Positions 8,343 through 16,514 of a stretch of 39,951 nucleotides of DNA are shown here, in pieces. Numbering within the stretch: position 1 is the first letter of the stretch; each line of letters starts with the position of its first letter. A program made the translations under genes and the position numbers. This DNA comes from Candidatus Pelagibacter communis (GTDB taxonomy: Bacteria > Pseudomonadota > Alphaproteobacteria > Pelagibacterales > Pelagibacteraceae). The stretch covers positions 1 to 39,951 of the forward strand of contig NZ_CVSQ01000006.1 in NCBI RefSeq assembly GCF_001180165.1, given 5' to 3'. Under the pieces are notes generated by a model. It worked only from the letters and a program-made list of their open reading frames with translations, ran no database searches and was not told the DNA's origin.

Positions 8343-9629
8343 ATGAAAAAACAATACTTTATAAATGCAAACATTATAGATCCTCATAATTCCATAAATG
8401 AAAATGGTGGATTAATAATTGGAGAAGACGGAAAGATAGAAGCAATAGGAAAAAAGGTAAATACAAATAATTTACCAACTAGAGAAAAGCCTACTGACTT
8501 AAAGGGTAAATATATATTTCCTGGCATAGTGGATATGAGAGTTTTTGTGGGCGAGCCAGGATATGAATATAAAGAAAATTTTAGAACCTTGAGTAATGCT
8601 GCATTGTCTGGTGGAGTAACTTCCGTAGTAACCATGCCAAATACAGATCCAATTATAGATAATGTCTCTATAGTAGATTTTTTGAAAAGAAGAGGACGTG
8701 ATAAATCAAAAATAAATATCTTTCCTTGCGCCTCATTAACTCAAAACACTGATGGTACTAATATGACTGAATTTGGTTTACTAGCTAAAAAAGGAATTAT
8801 TGCATTTACTGATGGGGTGAAAACAATTCAAAATACTAGACTTATGTCTAGAATTATGAATTCAGCTAAAGATTTGGGATGTCTTGTAATGCAACATGCT
8901 GAAGATTTTGACTTAGCTCAAAATGGAATGATTAATTCTGGAATCATTGCAACAAAACTAGGTTTATCAAGCATACCAGATATTGCTGAAAGAATTATAA
9001 TTGAAAGAGATCTTACTCTCTTGGAAAAAACTAAATGTCGATATCATATATCTCAATTATCAGCAGGCAAATCTGTAGATATAATTAAAGAAAGGAAACA
9101 AAATGTTAAATTTACTTGCGGTGTATCAATAAATAATCTCTCATTAAATGAAAACGATATTGGAGATTTTAGAACTTTTTTAAAATTGTCGCCTCCACTA
9201 AGAAGAGAAGAAGATCGAGAAGCTTTAGTTCAAGGATTAAAAGATAAAACTATTGATGTGATTGTTTCAGACCATAAACCTGAAGATGAAGAATCTAAAA
9301 GATTAACTTTTGCTCAAGCTGCAACAGGTTCATCTGGTATTGAAACATTATTGTCTTTAAGTTTAGAATTGTTTCATAATGGTTCTGTAAAACTTGAAAC
9401 TATAATTCAAGCCTTAACCTCTAATCCAGCAAAAATATTGAATATTAATAAAGGTAACTTGTCTATAGGTAATGATGCAGATTTTTGTATAGTAGATATC
9501 AATAAACCATGGATTGTAAAAAAAGAAAATTTAATCTCTAAATCTAAAAATACTTCAATTGAAGATAAGAAACTTCAAGGAAAAGTAACCAATACATTTG
9601 TAAAAGGTATAGAATTATTTAAAATATAA
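8343..9629 (+). CDS. pyrC: Dihydroorotase homologue (PyrC'/PyrX-like) lacking the HxH metal motif
   Basis: This is a 428-residue amidohydrolase of the class I dihydroorotase family, directly abutting pyrB. Active dihydroorotases carry D-x-H-x-H at the end of the first strand. Here the same place reads PGIVDMRVFVGEPG, so the two zinc-binding histidines are R66 and F68. Other metal or substrate positions are partly kept: an Asp in AFTDG, His in MQHAED and YHISQ, and SDHKPED where active enzymes usually have DHAPH. Such degenerate forms occur as PyrC', a scaffold needed for PyrB assembly in some bacteria, and I believe the form is common in alphaproteobacteria. If so, a separate functional dihydroorotase must be encoded elsewhere. 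The name marks the family and does not assert activity. Confidence 0.85.
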   Translation: MKKQYFINANIIDPHNSINENGGLIIGEDGKIEAIGKKVNTNNLPTREKPTDLKGKYIFPGIVDMRVFVGEPGYEYKENFRTLSNAALSGGVTSVVTMPNTDPIIDNVSIVDFLKRRGRDKSKINIFPCASLTQNTDGTNMTEFGLLAKKGIIAFTDGVKTIQNTRLMSRIMNSAKDLGCLVMQHAEDFDLAQNGMINSGIIATKLGLSSIPDIAERIIIERDLTLLEKTKCRYHISQLSAGKSVDIIKERKQNVKFTCGVSINNLSLNENDIGDFRTFLKLSPPLRREEDREALVQGLKDKTIDVIVSDHKPEDEESKRLTFAQAATGSSGIETLLSLSLELFHNGSVKLETIIQALTSNPAKILNINKGNLSIGNDADFCIVDINKPWIVKKENLISKSKNTSIEDKKLQGKVTNTFVKGIELFKI

Positions 9630-9631
9630 AA

Positions 9632-10210
9632 ATGGAACTTTTTATAATAGGTATAATCTCGTACCTAATGGGATCAATTCCTTTTGGATTAATTTTAACT
9701 AAAATATTTTTAAAAAAAGATATTAGAGAAATCGGTTCTGGTAATATTGGCGCAACAAATGCTCTAAGAACTGGTAATAAACTAATTGGTTATTCGACAC
9801 TAATACTTGATGTATTAAAAGCTGTAATACCTGTTCTATACGTAAAAATTAATTTCCCTGACGCAGTATATATATCAGCTTTATGTGCTTTTATAGGTCA
9901 TGTGTTTCCTATTTGGTTAAAATTTAAAGGTGGCAAAGGTGTAGCTACATATGTTGGGATACTTTTTTCTTTAAATATTATTTTTGGTTTAGTATTTGGT
10001 ATTTGTTGGTTAATAATTTTTTTTATTTCTAAATATTCATCTTTAGCTTCGTTGATAGGATCACTTTCTATACCAGTTTATATTTTAATTTTAGAGGGTT
10101 TAGAAAATGTATTTTTCTACGTAATAATGTTTATTTTAATATTTTTTACCCACAGAGAAAATATTAAACGCTTGAAAAATAAAGAAGAAACTAAGACAAA
10201 AATTTATTAA
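9632..10210 (+). CDS. plsY: Glycerol-3-phosphate acyltransferase PlsY
   Basis: PlsY moves an acyl group from acyl-phosphate to glycerol-3-phosphate, the first step of phospholipid synthesis, in the inner membrane. The 192-residue protein has several membrane helices and the three family motifs: GSIPFGLILTK near residue 14, REIGSGNIGATNALRTG near 32 and KGGKGVATYVG near 98. It starts two bases after the pyrC-like gene, so it is certainly co-transcribed. In many alphaproteobacteria dprA lies between plsY and topA; here only 37 bases separate them. Confidence 0.95.
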   Translation: MELFIIGIISYLMGSIPFGLILTKIFLKKDIREIGSGNIGATNALRTGNKLIGYSTLILDVLKAVIPVLYVKINFPDAVYISALCAFIGHVFPIWLKFKGGKGVATYVGILFSLNIIFGLVFGICWLIIFFISKYSSLASLIGSLSIPVYILILEGLENVFFYVIMFILIFFTHRENIKRLKNKEETKTKIY

Positions 10211-10219
10211 TTTGACTAT

Positions 10220-10240
10220 CAAACTCTTTTGAGTAGTTTG
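10220..10240 (+). other. Imperfect hairpin between plsY and topA
   Basis: CAAACTC (10220-10226) can pair with GAG (231-233) and TTTG (237-240) around a TTTT loop, leaving a three-base TAG bulge. TTATTTT follows directly and topA starts at 10248. It could be a weak attenuator or could mask the topA initiation region. The stem is short and may be chance in A/T-rich DNA. Confidence 0.25.
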
Positions 10241-10247
10241 TTATTTT

Positions 10248-12833
10248 ATGAATCTAGTCATAGTTGAAAGCCCTGCTAAAGCGAAAACAATTAATAAATA
10301 TTTAGGTGATAACTATACAGTTTTAGCAAGCTATGGTCATATTAGAGACCTTCCTTCAAAAAATGGATCCGTTGATCCAGATCAAAATTTTAAAATGGAA
10401 TGGGAAGTTGATAGCTTTTCAAAAAAATATCTTAAAGAAATTACAGATGCTGCAAAAGATTCTTCGAAAATAATTCTTGCTACCGACCCAGATCGTGAAG
10501 GAGAGGCTATAGCTTGGCATGTAAAAGAATATTTGGATGAAAAAAAACTTTTAAAAGATAAAGAAATTGAACGTGTAGTATTTAATGAAATAACAAAAAA
10601 AGCTGTAACACATGGTATTGAAAATCCAAGACAGATTGAGCCCTTATTAGTTGATGCATACATGGCTAGAAGAGCATTAGATTATTTGGTGGGATTTAAT
10701 ATATCACCAATACTGTGGACTAAATTACCTGGATCAAAATCAGCAGGTAGAGTTCAGTCTGTTGCACTTAAATTAATTACTGAAAGAGAACATGAAATTG
10801 AATTATTCAAACCTGAAGAATTTTGGACTTTAAGTATTAATTTTCAGGATAAAAACAAAAGCAAAATTACAGCAAGTATTTCTCAACTGGATGGAGAAAA
10901 AATTGAAAAATTCTCATTTAAAAATAAAGAAGAAATTGAAAAGGCAATTTCCAATATTCAGACCAAAATATTTAACATAACTGATATTTCCTCAAAAGTT
11001 GTTAGTAGAAATCCCTCAGGACCATTTACTACTTCAACACTTCAGCAAGTTGCTTCAAGTAGATTGGGGTTTGGTGCATCAAGAACAATGCAAATAGCAC
11101 AAAAACTTTATCAAGGAATAGAAATTGAAGGAGATACAGTTGGGTTAATTACTTATATGAGAACGGATGGAACTAATTTATCAGCTGATGCTGTCTCTGA
11201 TTTTAGAAATTTTATTAAAAAAGAATATGGAAACGAATATTTGCCAGAAAATCCAAATAATTACTCGGGAAAAAAAGCAAAAAATGCTCAGGAAGCTCAT
11301 GAAGCAATAAGACCGACTGATATCAATAGAAATCCAGATGCTGTTAAAAAGTATTTAAGCTCTGACCAGCAAAAATTATATTCTTTAATTTGGTCTAGAG
11401 CTCTATCGTCTCAAATGGAAACAGCAAAATTTGATAGAAATACAATAACGATTGAATCTGAAGATGGTAAAACTATATGTAAATCAAGCGGATCAGTTTT
11501 AAAATTTGATGGATTTTTAAAAGTTTATTCAAATCAAAGCAAAGATGATGATGAGCAAATTTTACCTGAAATGTCAAAAGGATCAATTAATATAGAAGCT
11601 CTTGTAGATGAACAACATTTTACCCAACCTCCCCCACGTTACTCTGAGGCGAGTTTGGTTAAAAAATTAGAAGAGTTAGGAATTGGTAGGCCTTCAACTT
11701 ATGCAAGTATAATTTCAACAATAGCAAATAGAGGTTATGCAGAAATAGTTAATAAAAGATTTTACCCAACTGACAGAGGTAAATTAATTTCTGCGTTTTT
11801 AGAAAAACTATTTTCAAAGTATGTGGATTATAACTTCACAGCTGGACTAGAGGATCAGCTAGATGAAATAACTTCTGGAAAAGAAAGTTGGTTAAAAGTT
11901 TTAGAGATGTTTTGGAAAGACTTTAATAGCAATGTTACAGAAGTAAAAGAAAAAAGAACTAGAGAAGTTTTAGATCTTTTAAATGAAAGTTTAGGAGCAT
12001 TGATATTTGATACCGATAAAGAAGGAAAGATAGTTAGAAAATGTCAGTTATGCGATACAGGTTCGCTGAGTTTAAAAAATAGTTTTAGAGGAGGTGCTTT
12101 TATTGGATGTTCAAACTATCCTGAATGTAAATTTACTAGACCACTATCAAAAGCTAAAGCGGCTGCTCAGTCACAACTAGCGGAACCAAAATTTCTTGGA
12201 AAACACGAAAATGGAAACAATATTTTTCTAAAAAATGGAAGATTTGGTCCTTATCTTCAGTATGAGAAGGTTCTTGAGGAGAATATCGAAGAAGAAAAAC
12301 CTAAAAAAAGAAAAAAAACCAAGAAAAAGAAACCTGAGGTAAATGAACTATTGAAAAATGTATCTATACCAAAAGGAATTGAATTAGAAAGTATTGACAT
12401 AGATAAAGCAAAATTTCTATGTTCGTTACCTATATCGTTGGGTGTCAATCCAGAAAATCAAAAAGAAATTACCTTAAATACAGGTAGATTTGGACCATAT
12501 TTAAAATGTGAAAATAAATCAGCTAGATTAGAAAACGTAGAGGAAATTTTTTCTATAGGTTTAAATAGAGCTATTACATTAATAGCTGAAGCAAAACCTG
12601 GAAGAATGTCTTCATCAATCATAAAAGATTTGGGAGAACATCCTGAAGATAAAAAACCAGTCCGAATCATGAAAGGTCAATATGGACCATACATTAAATA
12701 TAAATCTCTAAATGCGACAATACCAGAGGAAAAAGACCCAGTAGAACTAACAATGGAAGAAGCCTTGATCCTTATTGAGAAAAGAAGAGAATACGATAAA
12801 AATAAAAAATCGAGAGGAAGAAAAAAAAAGTGA
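10248..12833 (+). CDS. topA: DNA topoisomerase I
   Basis: This type IA topoisomerase, 861 residues, relaxes negative supercoils. The Toprim domain opens the protein (LVIVESPAKAKTI, SYGHIRDLPS) and holds ATDPDREGEAIAWH with the metal acidic residues. The active tyrosine is Y303 in GLITYMRTDGTNLS. PPRYSEASLVKKLEELGIGRPSTYA closes the core. The C-terminal part has one four-cysteine zinc ribbon (KCQLC, then CSNYPEC). Three GPY repeats follow (FGPYLQYE, RFGPYLKCE, QYGPYIKYK), and the protein ends in a basic tail. The stop overlaps the GTG start of the small secreted-protein gene. The 37-base spacer before it contains a possible hairpin. Confidence 0.97.
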   Translation: MNLVIVESPAKAKTINKYLGDNYTVLASYGHIRDLPSKNGSVDPDQNFKMEWEVDSFSKKYLKEITDAAKDSSKIILATDPDREGEAIAWHVKEYLDEKKLLKDKEIERVVFNEITKKAVTHGIENPRQIEPLLVDAYMARRALDYLVGFNISPILWTKLPGSKSAGRVQSVALKLITEREHEIELFKPEEFWTLSINFQDKNKSKITASISQLDGEKIEKFSFKNKEEIEKAISNIQTKIFNITDISSKVVSRNPSGPFTTSTLQQVASSRLGFGASRTMQIAQKLYQGIEIEGDTVGLITYMRTDGTNLSADAVSDFRNFIKKEYGNEYLPENPNNYSGKKAKNAQEAHEAIRPTDINRNPDAVKKYLSSDQQKLYSLIWSRALSSQMETAKFDRNTITIESEDGKTICKSSGSVLKFDGFLKVYSNQSKDDDEQILPEMSKGSINIEALVDEQHFTQPPPRYSEASLVKKLEELGIGRPSTYASIISTIANRGYAEIVNKRFYPTDRGKLISAFLEKLFSKYVDYNFTAGLEDQLDEITSGKESWLKVLEMFWKDFNSNVTEVKEKRTREVLDLLNESLGALIFDTDKEGKIVRKCQLCDTGSLSLKNSFRGGAFIGCSNYPECKFTRPLSKAKAAAQSQLAEPKFLGKHENGNNIFLKNGRFGPYLQYEKVLEENIEEEKPKKRKKTKKKKPEVNELLKNVSIPKGIELESIDIDKAKFLCSLPISLGVNPENQKEITLNTGRFGPYLKCENKSARLENVEEIFSIGLNRAITLIAEAKPGRMSSSIIKDLGEHPEDKKPVRIMKGQYGPYIKYKSLNATIPEEKDPVELTMEEALILIEKRREYDKNKKSRGRKKK

Positions 12834-13078
12834 AAAAAATATTAGTAATAATGGCAATTTGTTTATTAAATTTCATGCCTGTATTAGCTGAAAAAAATGA
12901 TTGCTCAGGAATGAAAAAACTGTCAAAAGAATATATCCTCTGCACTACTGAAAATATAAAAAAAACTGCAAACAAAAAAAATCAACAGATAAAAGAAGGC
13001 TCTGCGAAAAAAACAGAGCAAGTAACTGAAGGTGCAAAAAAACTTATTGATAATGTTAAAAATAAAATAAAAAAGTAA
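12830..13078 (+). CDS. Small exported Lys-rich protein, unknown function
   Basis: This 82-residue protein has a clear signal peptide: MKKILVIMAICLLNFMPVLA, with probable cleavage after A20. The mature part has two cysteines, C25 and C38, and then an amphipathic Lys/Glu/Thr-rich helix with loose repeats (ANKKNQQIKEG, KKTEQVTEGAKKLI). I recognise no family. The start is GTG at 12830, overlapping the topA TGA stop (GTGA). It is preferred because it supplies the MKK needed before the hydrophobic core. The gene lies between topA and the RidA-family gene with a 9-base gap, so it is read with topA. Periplasmic location is a fair inference; its role is unknown. A disulphide between C25 and C38 is possible. 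Confidence 0.72.
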   Translation: MKKILVIMAICLLNFMPVLAEKNDCSGMKKLSKEYILCTTENIKKTANKKNQQIKEGSAKKTEQVTEGAKKLIDNVKNKIKK

Positions 13079-13087
13079 AGTTAACTC

Positions 13088-13549
13088 ATGAATTTTCAAA
13101 AAAAAATAGATGAACTCAAAATAAAACTTCCAGAAGCTAAGCCACCAGTTGGCTCTTACGTTGCAACAAAAATTACTGGGAATCTCCTGTTTATTTCAGG
13201 TCAAATTTCAATTGCAGATAGTGGTGATTTAATAAAAGGCAAAGTTGGTAAAGAACTCACAACTCAAGATGGGTATGAAGCTGCAAAAAGATGTGGATTA
13301 AGTATTGTTGCTCAAGCAAAAGTAGCCTGTGATGGTGATCTATCTAAAATTAAATCATGCGTAAAATTAACAGGTTTTGTTAATTCAACTGAGGATTTTA
13401 TTGAACAACCAAAAGTAATTAATGGTGCTTCTGATTTAATTGCTGCAATATTTGGTGATGCTGGAATGCACACAAGAGCAGCAGTAAGCACAAATAGTTT
13501 GCCACTAGGAGTATCGGTTGAGGTGGATGCAATTTTTGAATTAAATTAA
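13088..13549 (+). CDS. RidA/YjgF-family protein
   Basis: This 153-residue member of the Rid (YjgF/YER057c/UK114) family belongs to the longer subgroup. Archetypal RidA hydrolyses reactive enamine/imine intermediates from pyridoxal-phosphate enzymes. Family signs are LLFISGQISIADSGDLIKG near residue 32 and the closing HTRAAVSTNSLPLGVSVEVD, in which the Arg lies where RidA has its substrate-carboxylate-binding arginine. The subgroup is mostly uncharacterised, so deaminase activity is likely but not certain. It is the last gene of the rightward run. Its stop lies two bases from the stop of the convergent ugd gene, leaving no room for a separate terminator. Confidence 0.88.
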   Translation: MNFQKKIDELKIKLPEAKPPVGSYVATKITGNLLFISGQISIADSGDLIKGKVGKELTTQDGYEAAKRCGLSIVAQAKVACDGDLSKIKSCVKLTGFVNSTEDFIEQPKVINGASDLIAAIFGDAGMHTRAAVSTNSLPLGVSVEVDAIFELN

Positions 13550-13551
13550 TC

Positions 13552-14850
13552 CTACCTTCCAATACCAAAATATTTAAAACCCATTTTTTTAATTTTATTG
13601 GGAGAAAAAATATTTCTCATATCATAAATAATAAGATCTTTGTTTTTAGAATATTTTCTAAAATTAATTGATTTAAAATCATTCCATTCTGTATGTATGA
13701 TTATTAAATCTGACTCTTCAACAGTGCCTTGTATCGATTTTGAAAATTTAACATTATTTAATTTATTAAATTCTTTTTTAGAGCCAGTTGGATCATAGTA
13801 TTTAATTTTAGCACCTCTTTTAGATAAATAAGGAATTAATTTCAAACTAGAAGAGTCTCTCATATCATCAGTATTGGCTTTGAATGTTACTCCTAAAAAT
13901 GCTATTTTTTTATTTTTTATTTTATTTTTCAATATTAAGCTAACTCTTTTATGCAATATACTTGATCTATCTTCATTTGACTTAATAACACTTTTTATAA
14001 CAGATAAATTAGTTTTGAATTTATCAGCAGTAGAAACAATTGCTTTAGTATCTTTTGGAAAACAGGATCCTCCATATGCCGGTCCTGCTCTTAAAAATCT
14101 ACTTCCAATTCTTTTATCAAGACCAATACCAATAGAAATATCCTCAACGTCAATACCTGTTTTTTCACATAGATTCGCAATTTCGTTAATGAATGTAATT
14201 TTTGTTGCTAGGAAAGCATTTGAAGCATATTTAATTAATTCTGCAGCTCGTCTATTTGTAGATACAAATTTTGCACCTTTAGAAATTAACGGAGAATATA
14301 AATTTTTTAATATTTTTTCAGATTTTTTATCATTGCTTCCTATAACAACTCTATCAGGATAAATAAAATCTCTAACAGCCTCTCCTTCTCTTAAAAATTC
14401 TGGATTTGAAACTACTGAGAAATATTTTCTAGTTACTTTTTTAGCAATAATCTTCTCTACATGATCACCTGTTGTTACAGGAACTGTAGATTTGTTTATT
14501 ATAATTTTAAATTTATTTATAGATTTTGAGATTTCTCTTGCTGCCATATAAACTTGGCTTAGATCAGCACTATTACTGTTTTTTTTAGACGGAGTTCCAA
14601 CACATATAAAAATAATATCAGATTTTTTAACAGCTTCTTTTAAGTTTGTTGAAAAATTAAGTCTTTTGTTTTTATAATTTTTTAAAACTAATTCTTCTAA
14701 ACCTGGTTCATAAATTGGGATAATACCTTTTTTTAAATTATTAATTTTAACATCATCTTTATCCACACAAATAACATCATTACCCAAGTCAGAGAAACAA
14801 ACACCACTAACTAAACCAACATAACCTGTACCGATCATACATAATTTCAT
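13552..14850 (-). CDS. ugd: UDP-glucose 6-dehydrogenase
   Basis: This enzyme oxidises UDP-glucose to UDP-glucuronate with two NAD+. The 432-residue protein starts with the Rossmann motif MIGTGYVGLVSG. It has FICVGTPS, EFLREGEA and the catalytic cysteine C263 in AYGGSCFPKDT, followed by the C-terminal UDP-binding domain (FLGVTFKANTDDMRDS). Its ATG overlaps the galU stop in ATGA, so substrate and product enzymes are translationally coupled. UDP-glucuronate would feed surface polysaccharide or glycolipid synthesis; the acceptor pathway is not in the window. The protein is rich in Lys and Ile, as galU and panC are. Confidence 0.96.
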   Translation of the reverse strand: MKLCMIGTGYVGLVSGVCFSDLGNDVICVDKDDVKINNLKKGIIPIYEPGLEELVLKNYKNKRLNFSTNLKEAVKKSDIIFICVGTPSKKNSNSADLSQVYMAAREISKSINKFKIIINKSTVPVTTGDHVEKIIAKKVTRKYFSVVSNPEFLREGEAVRDFIYPDRVVIGSNDKKSEKILKNLYSPLISKGAKFVSTNRRAAELIKYASNAFLATKITFINEIANLCEKTGIDVEDISIGIGLDKRIGSRFLRAGPAYGGSCFPKDTKAIVSTADKFKTNLSVIKSVIKSNEDRSSILHKRVSLILKNKIKNKKIAFLGVTFKANTDDMRDSSSLKLIPYLSKRGAKIKYYDPTGSKKEFNKLNNVKFSKSIQGTVEESDLIIIHTEWNDFKSINFRKYSKNKDLIIYDMRNIFSPNKIKKMGFKYFGIGR

Positions 14851-15662
14851 AATTTACCTATTACTTTTGAAGAGTTGATGTAACCTTTCATTGTTCCACA
14901 ATCAAGATATTTTCCCTCAAAATTATGCGCAACAAATTTTTCTTTATTATTTATTAATTGTTGAATTGCATCTGTTATATGAATTTCATTTCCCTTGCTT
15001 GGCTTTAATGATTTAAGTTCTTTAAAAATTTTTCGTGGCAGTATATATCTTCCTATAACTGCATTGTTTGATGGTGCATCTTTAATAGATGGTTTTTCTA
15101 CAACACCATTAATTATATAATTTCTTTTATTTAATTTTTTATTTAATTTATAAATTCCCCACCTTGATACAGTTCTTTTATTTACTTTCATAGACGCCAT
15201 TACAGAAGCACTATATTTCTTATGAACTTTAATCATTGCTTTTGAGCAATTTTTTTTTATTATTAAATCATCAGGCAACAACATTAAAAAATATTTATTT
15301 TTAATATATTTTTGTGTTTTAAGTACAGCATCACCTGTGCCTTTAGGAATATTTTGATAAACAAATTTAATTTTTTTTTTATATTTTAATATTTTTTTAT
15401 ACTCATTAATTATTCTTTGATCCTTCTTTTTTTTAATAATATTTTTATAAAAATTATCACTGTAAAAATATTTTTTAATCATTTGTTTCTTGGTAGATAT
15501 TATAAAAACTATTTCTTTAATTCCTGCATCAATACATTCGTCGACAATATATTCAATTCCAGGCTTTCCGTTTATAGGTAAGAGCTCTTTAGCAAAAACA
15601 CTGGTTAAAGGCAGCAACCTTGTACCTAAACCAGCTAAAGGAATAATTGCTTGTTTAATCAT
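14847..15662 (-). CDS. galU: UTP-glucose-1-phosphate uridylyltransferase
   Basis: This 271-residue nucleotidyltransferase makes UDP-glucose from UTP and glucose-1-phosphate. The N-terminal signature IIPLAGLGTRLLPLT is present with K25 in FAKELLPI. LMLLPDDLII and VVEKPS are the metal and substrate segments, and the C-terminal KYLDCGTMKGYINS is the usual GalU ending. It is the first gene of the two-gene galU-ugd unit. The 34 bases to its right are shared with the divergent panC and are A/T-only apart from a few bases, with no convincing promoter. The coding region is very lysine-rich (for instance KYKKKIKFVY), stronger than in the ribosomal block. Confidence 0.95.
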   Translation of the reverse strand: MIKQAIIPLAGLGTRLLPLTSVFAKELLPINGKPGIEYIVDECIDAGIKEIVFIISTKKQMIKKYFYSDNFYKNIIKKKKDQRIINEYKKILKYKKKIKFVYQNIPKGTGDAVLKTQKYIKNKYFLMLLPDDLIIKKNCSKAMIKVHKKYSASVMASMKVNKRTVSRWGIYKLNKKLNKRNYIINGVVEKPSIKDAPSNNAVIGRYILPRKIFKELKSLKPSKGNEIHITDAIQQLINNKEKFVAHNFEGKYLDCGTMKGYINSSKVIGKL

Positions 15663-15696
15663 TTAAATGTTTTACTTATTAAATATTTTAATACAA

Positions 15697-16512
15697 ATGA
15701 AAATTTTATTAGACAATTCTTCATTATATAAATCATTAAGGCCATTTAATGACTTGGGTTTTGTGCCCACAATGGGAGGTATACACAAAGGTCATTTATC
15801 ACTTATAAATAAATCAAATAGACTTTGTAAAATCACAATTGTTAGCATCTTTATTAATCCCAAGCAGTTCAATAATAAGAAAGATTTAAAATCTTATCCT
15901 AGAAATATTAACAAAGATCTAAAAATTTTAAAAAAAACAAAAAAAGTTGATTTTGTCTATCTTCCAAGATTCAAAGATATTTATGAAAATAAAAATAAAT
16001 CTAAAATCAAATTAAACAAAAAAGATATAATACTTTGTGCTAAATACAGAAAAGGTCATTTTGAAGGAGTATTAGATGTTATGGAAAGACTAACTAAAAT
16101 CGTTAGGCCAAAAAAAATATTTATGGGAGAAAAAGATTTCCAACAATTATACTTGGTTAAAAAAAGATTAGAAAAAAAATACAAAGCAAAAATTATCCCC
16201 TGTAAAACTGTTCGTGATAAGAACAATATAGCTTTATCATCTAGAAATTTCCATTTAAATAAATTAAATTTTGAAGTTGCAGCAAATATTTATAAACAAT
16301 TAGTGAATATTAAAAAAAATATTAAAAAGAAAAAAAATATCTTAAACTTTTTAAATCACAAAAAAAGAGAATTAATAAATAATTATAAAATCAAAATTGA
16401 TTATTTAGAATTAAGAAATAAAAAAAATTTAAAAACTTCAAAAAAAATGAATAACTCAAGATTATTTATTGCTTATTATTTAAATAATGTCAGATTGATA
16501 GACAATATCTAA
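15697..16512 (+). CDS. panC: Pantothenate synthetase
   Basis: PanC joins pantoate and beta-alanine using ATP to make pantothenate, the precursor of coenzyme A. I choose the ATG at 15697 (MKILLDNSSLYKSL, 271 residues), because the family starts this way. An ATG ten codons upstream would add an atypical hydrophobic leader. Motifs are present: GFVPTMGGIHKGHLSLI with the HxGH ATP motif (H30, H33), FINPKQF, GEKDFQQLYLV and LSSRNFHL. The C-terminal domain is unusually Lys/Asn-rich but aligns to full length. panB is not adjacent. The stop lies two bases from the mgtE stop on the other strand. Confidence 0.94.
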   Translation: MKILLDNSSLYKSLRPFNDLGFVPTMGGIHKGHLSLINKSNRLCKITIVSIFINPKQFNNKKDLKSYPRNINKDLKILKKTKKVDFVYLPRFKDIYENKNKSKIKLNKKDIILCAKYRKGHFEGVLDVMERLTKIVRPKKIFMGEKDFQQLYLVKKRLEKKYKAKIIPCKTVRDKNNIALSSRNFHLNKLNFEVAANIYKQLVNIKKNIKKKKNILNFLNHKKRELINNYKIKIDYLELRNKKNLKTSKKMNNSRLFIAYYLNNVRLIDNI

Positions 16513-16514
16513 TT

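Noticed and set aside
8343-9629. Sequencing error or frameshift as the cause of the missing HxH in the dihydroorotase homologue
   Set aside because: The frame is continuous and flanking residues (PGIVDM, GEPG) stay aligned, so the substitutions are genuine.
13874-14362. 162-codon plus-strand frame opposite ugd
   Set aside because: It lies wholly antisense to the well-conserved ugd catalytic region, has no recognisable domain and arises from the low stop frequency on the complement.
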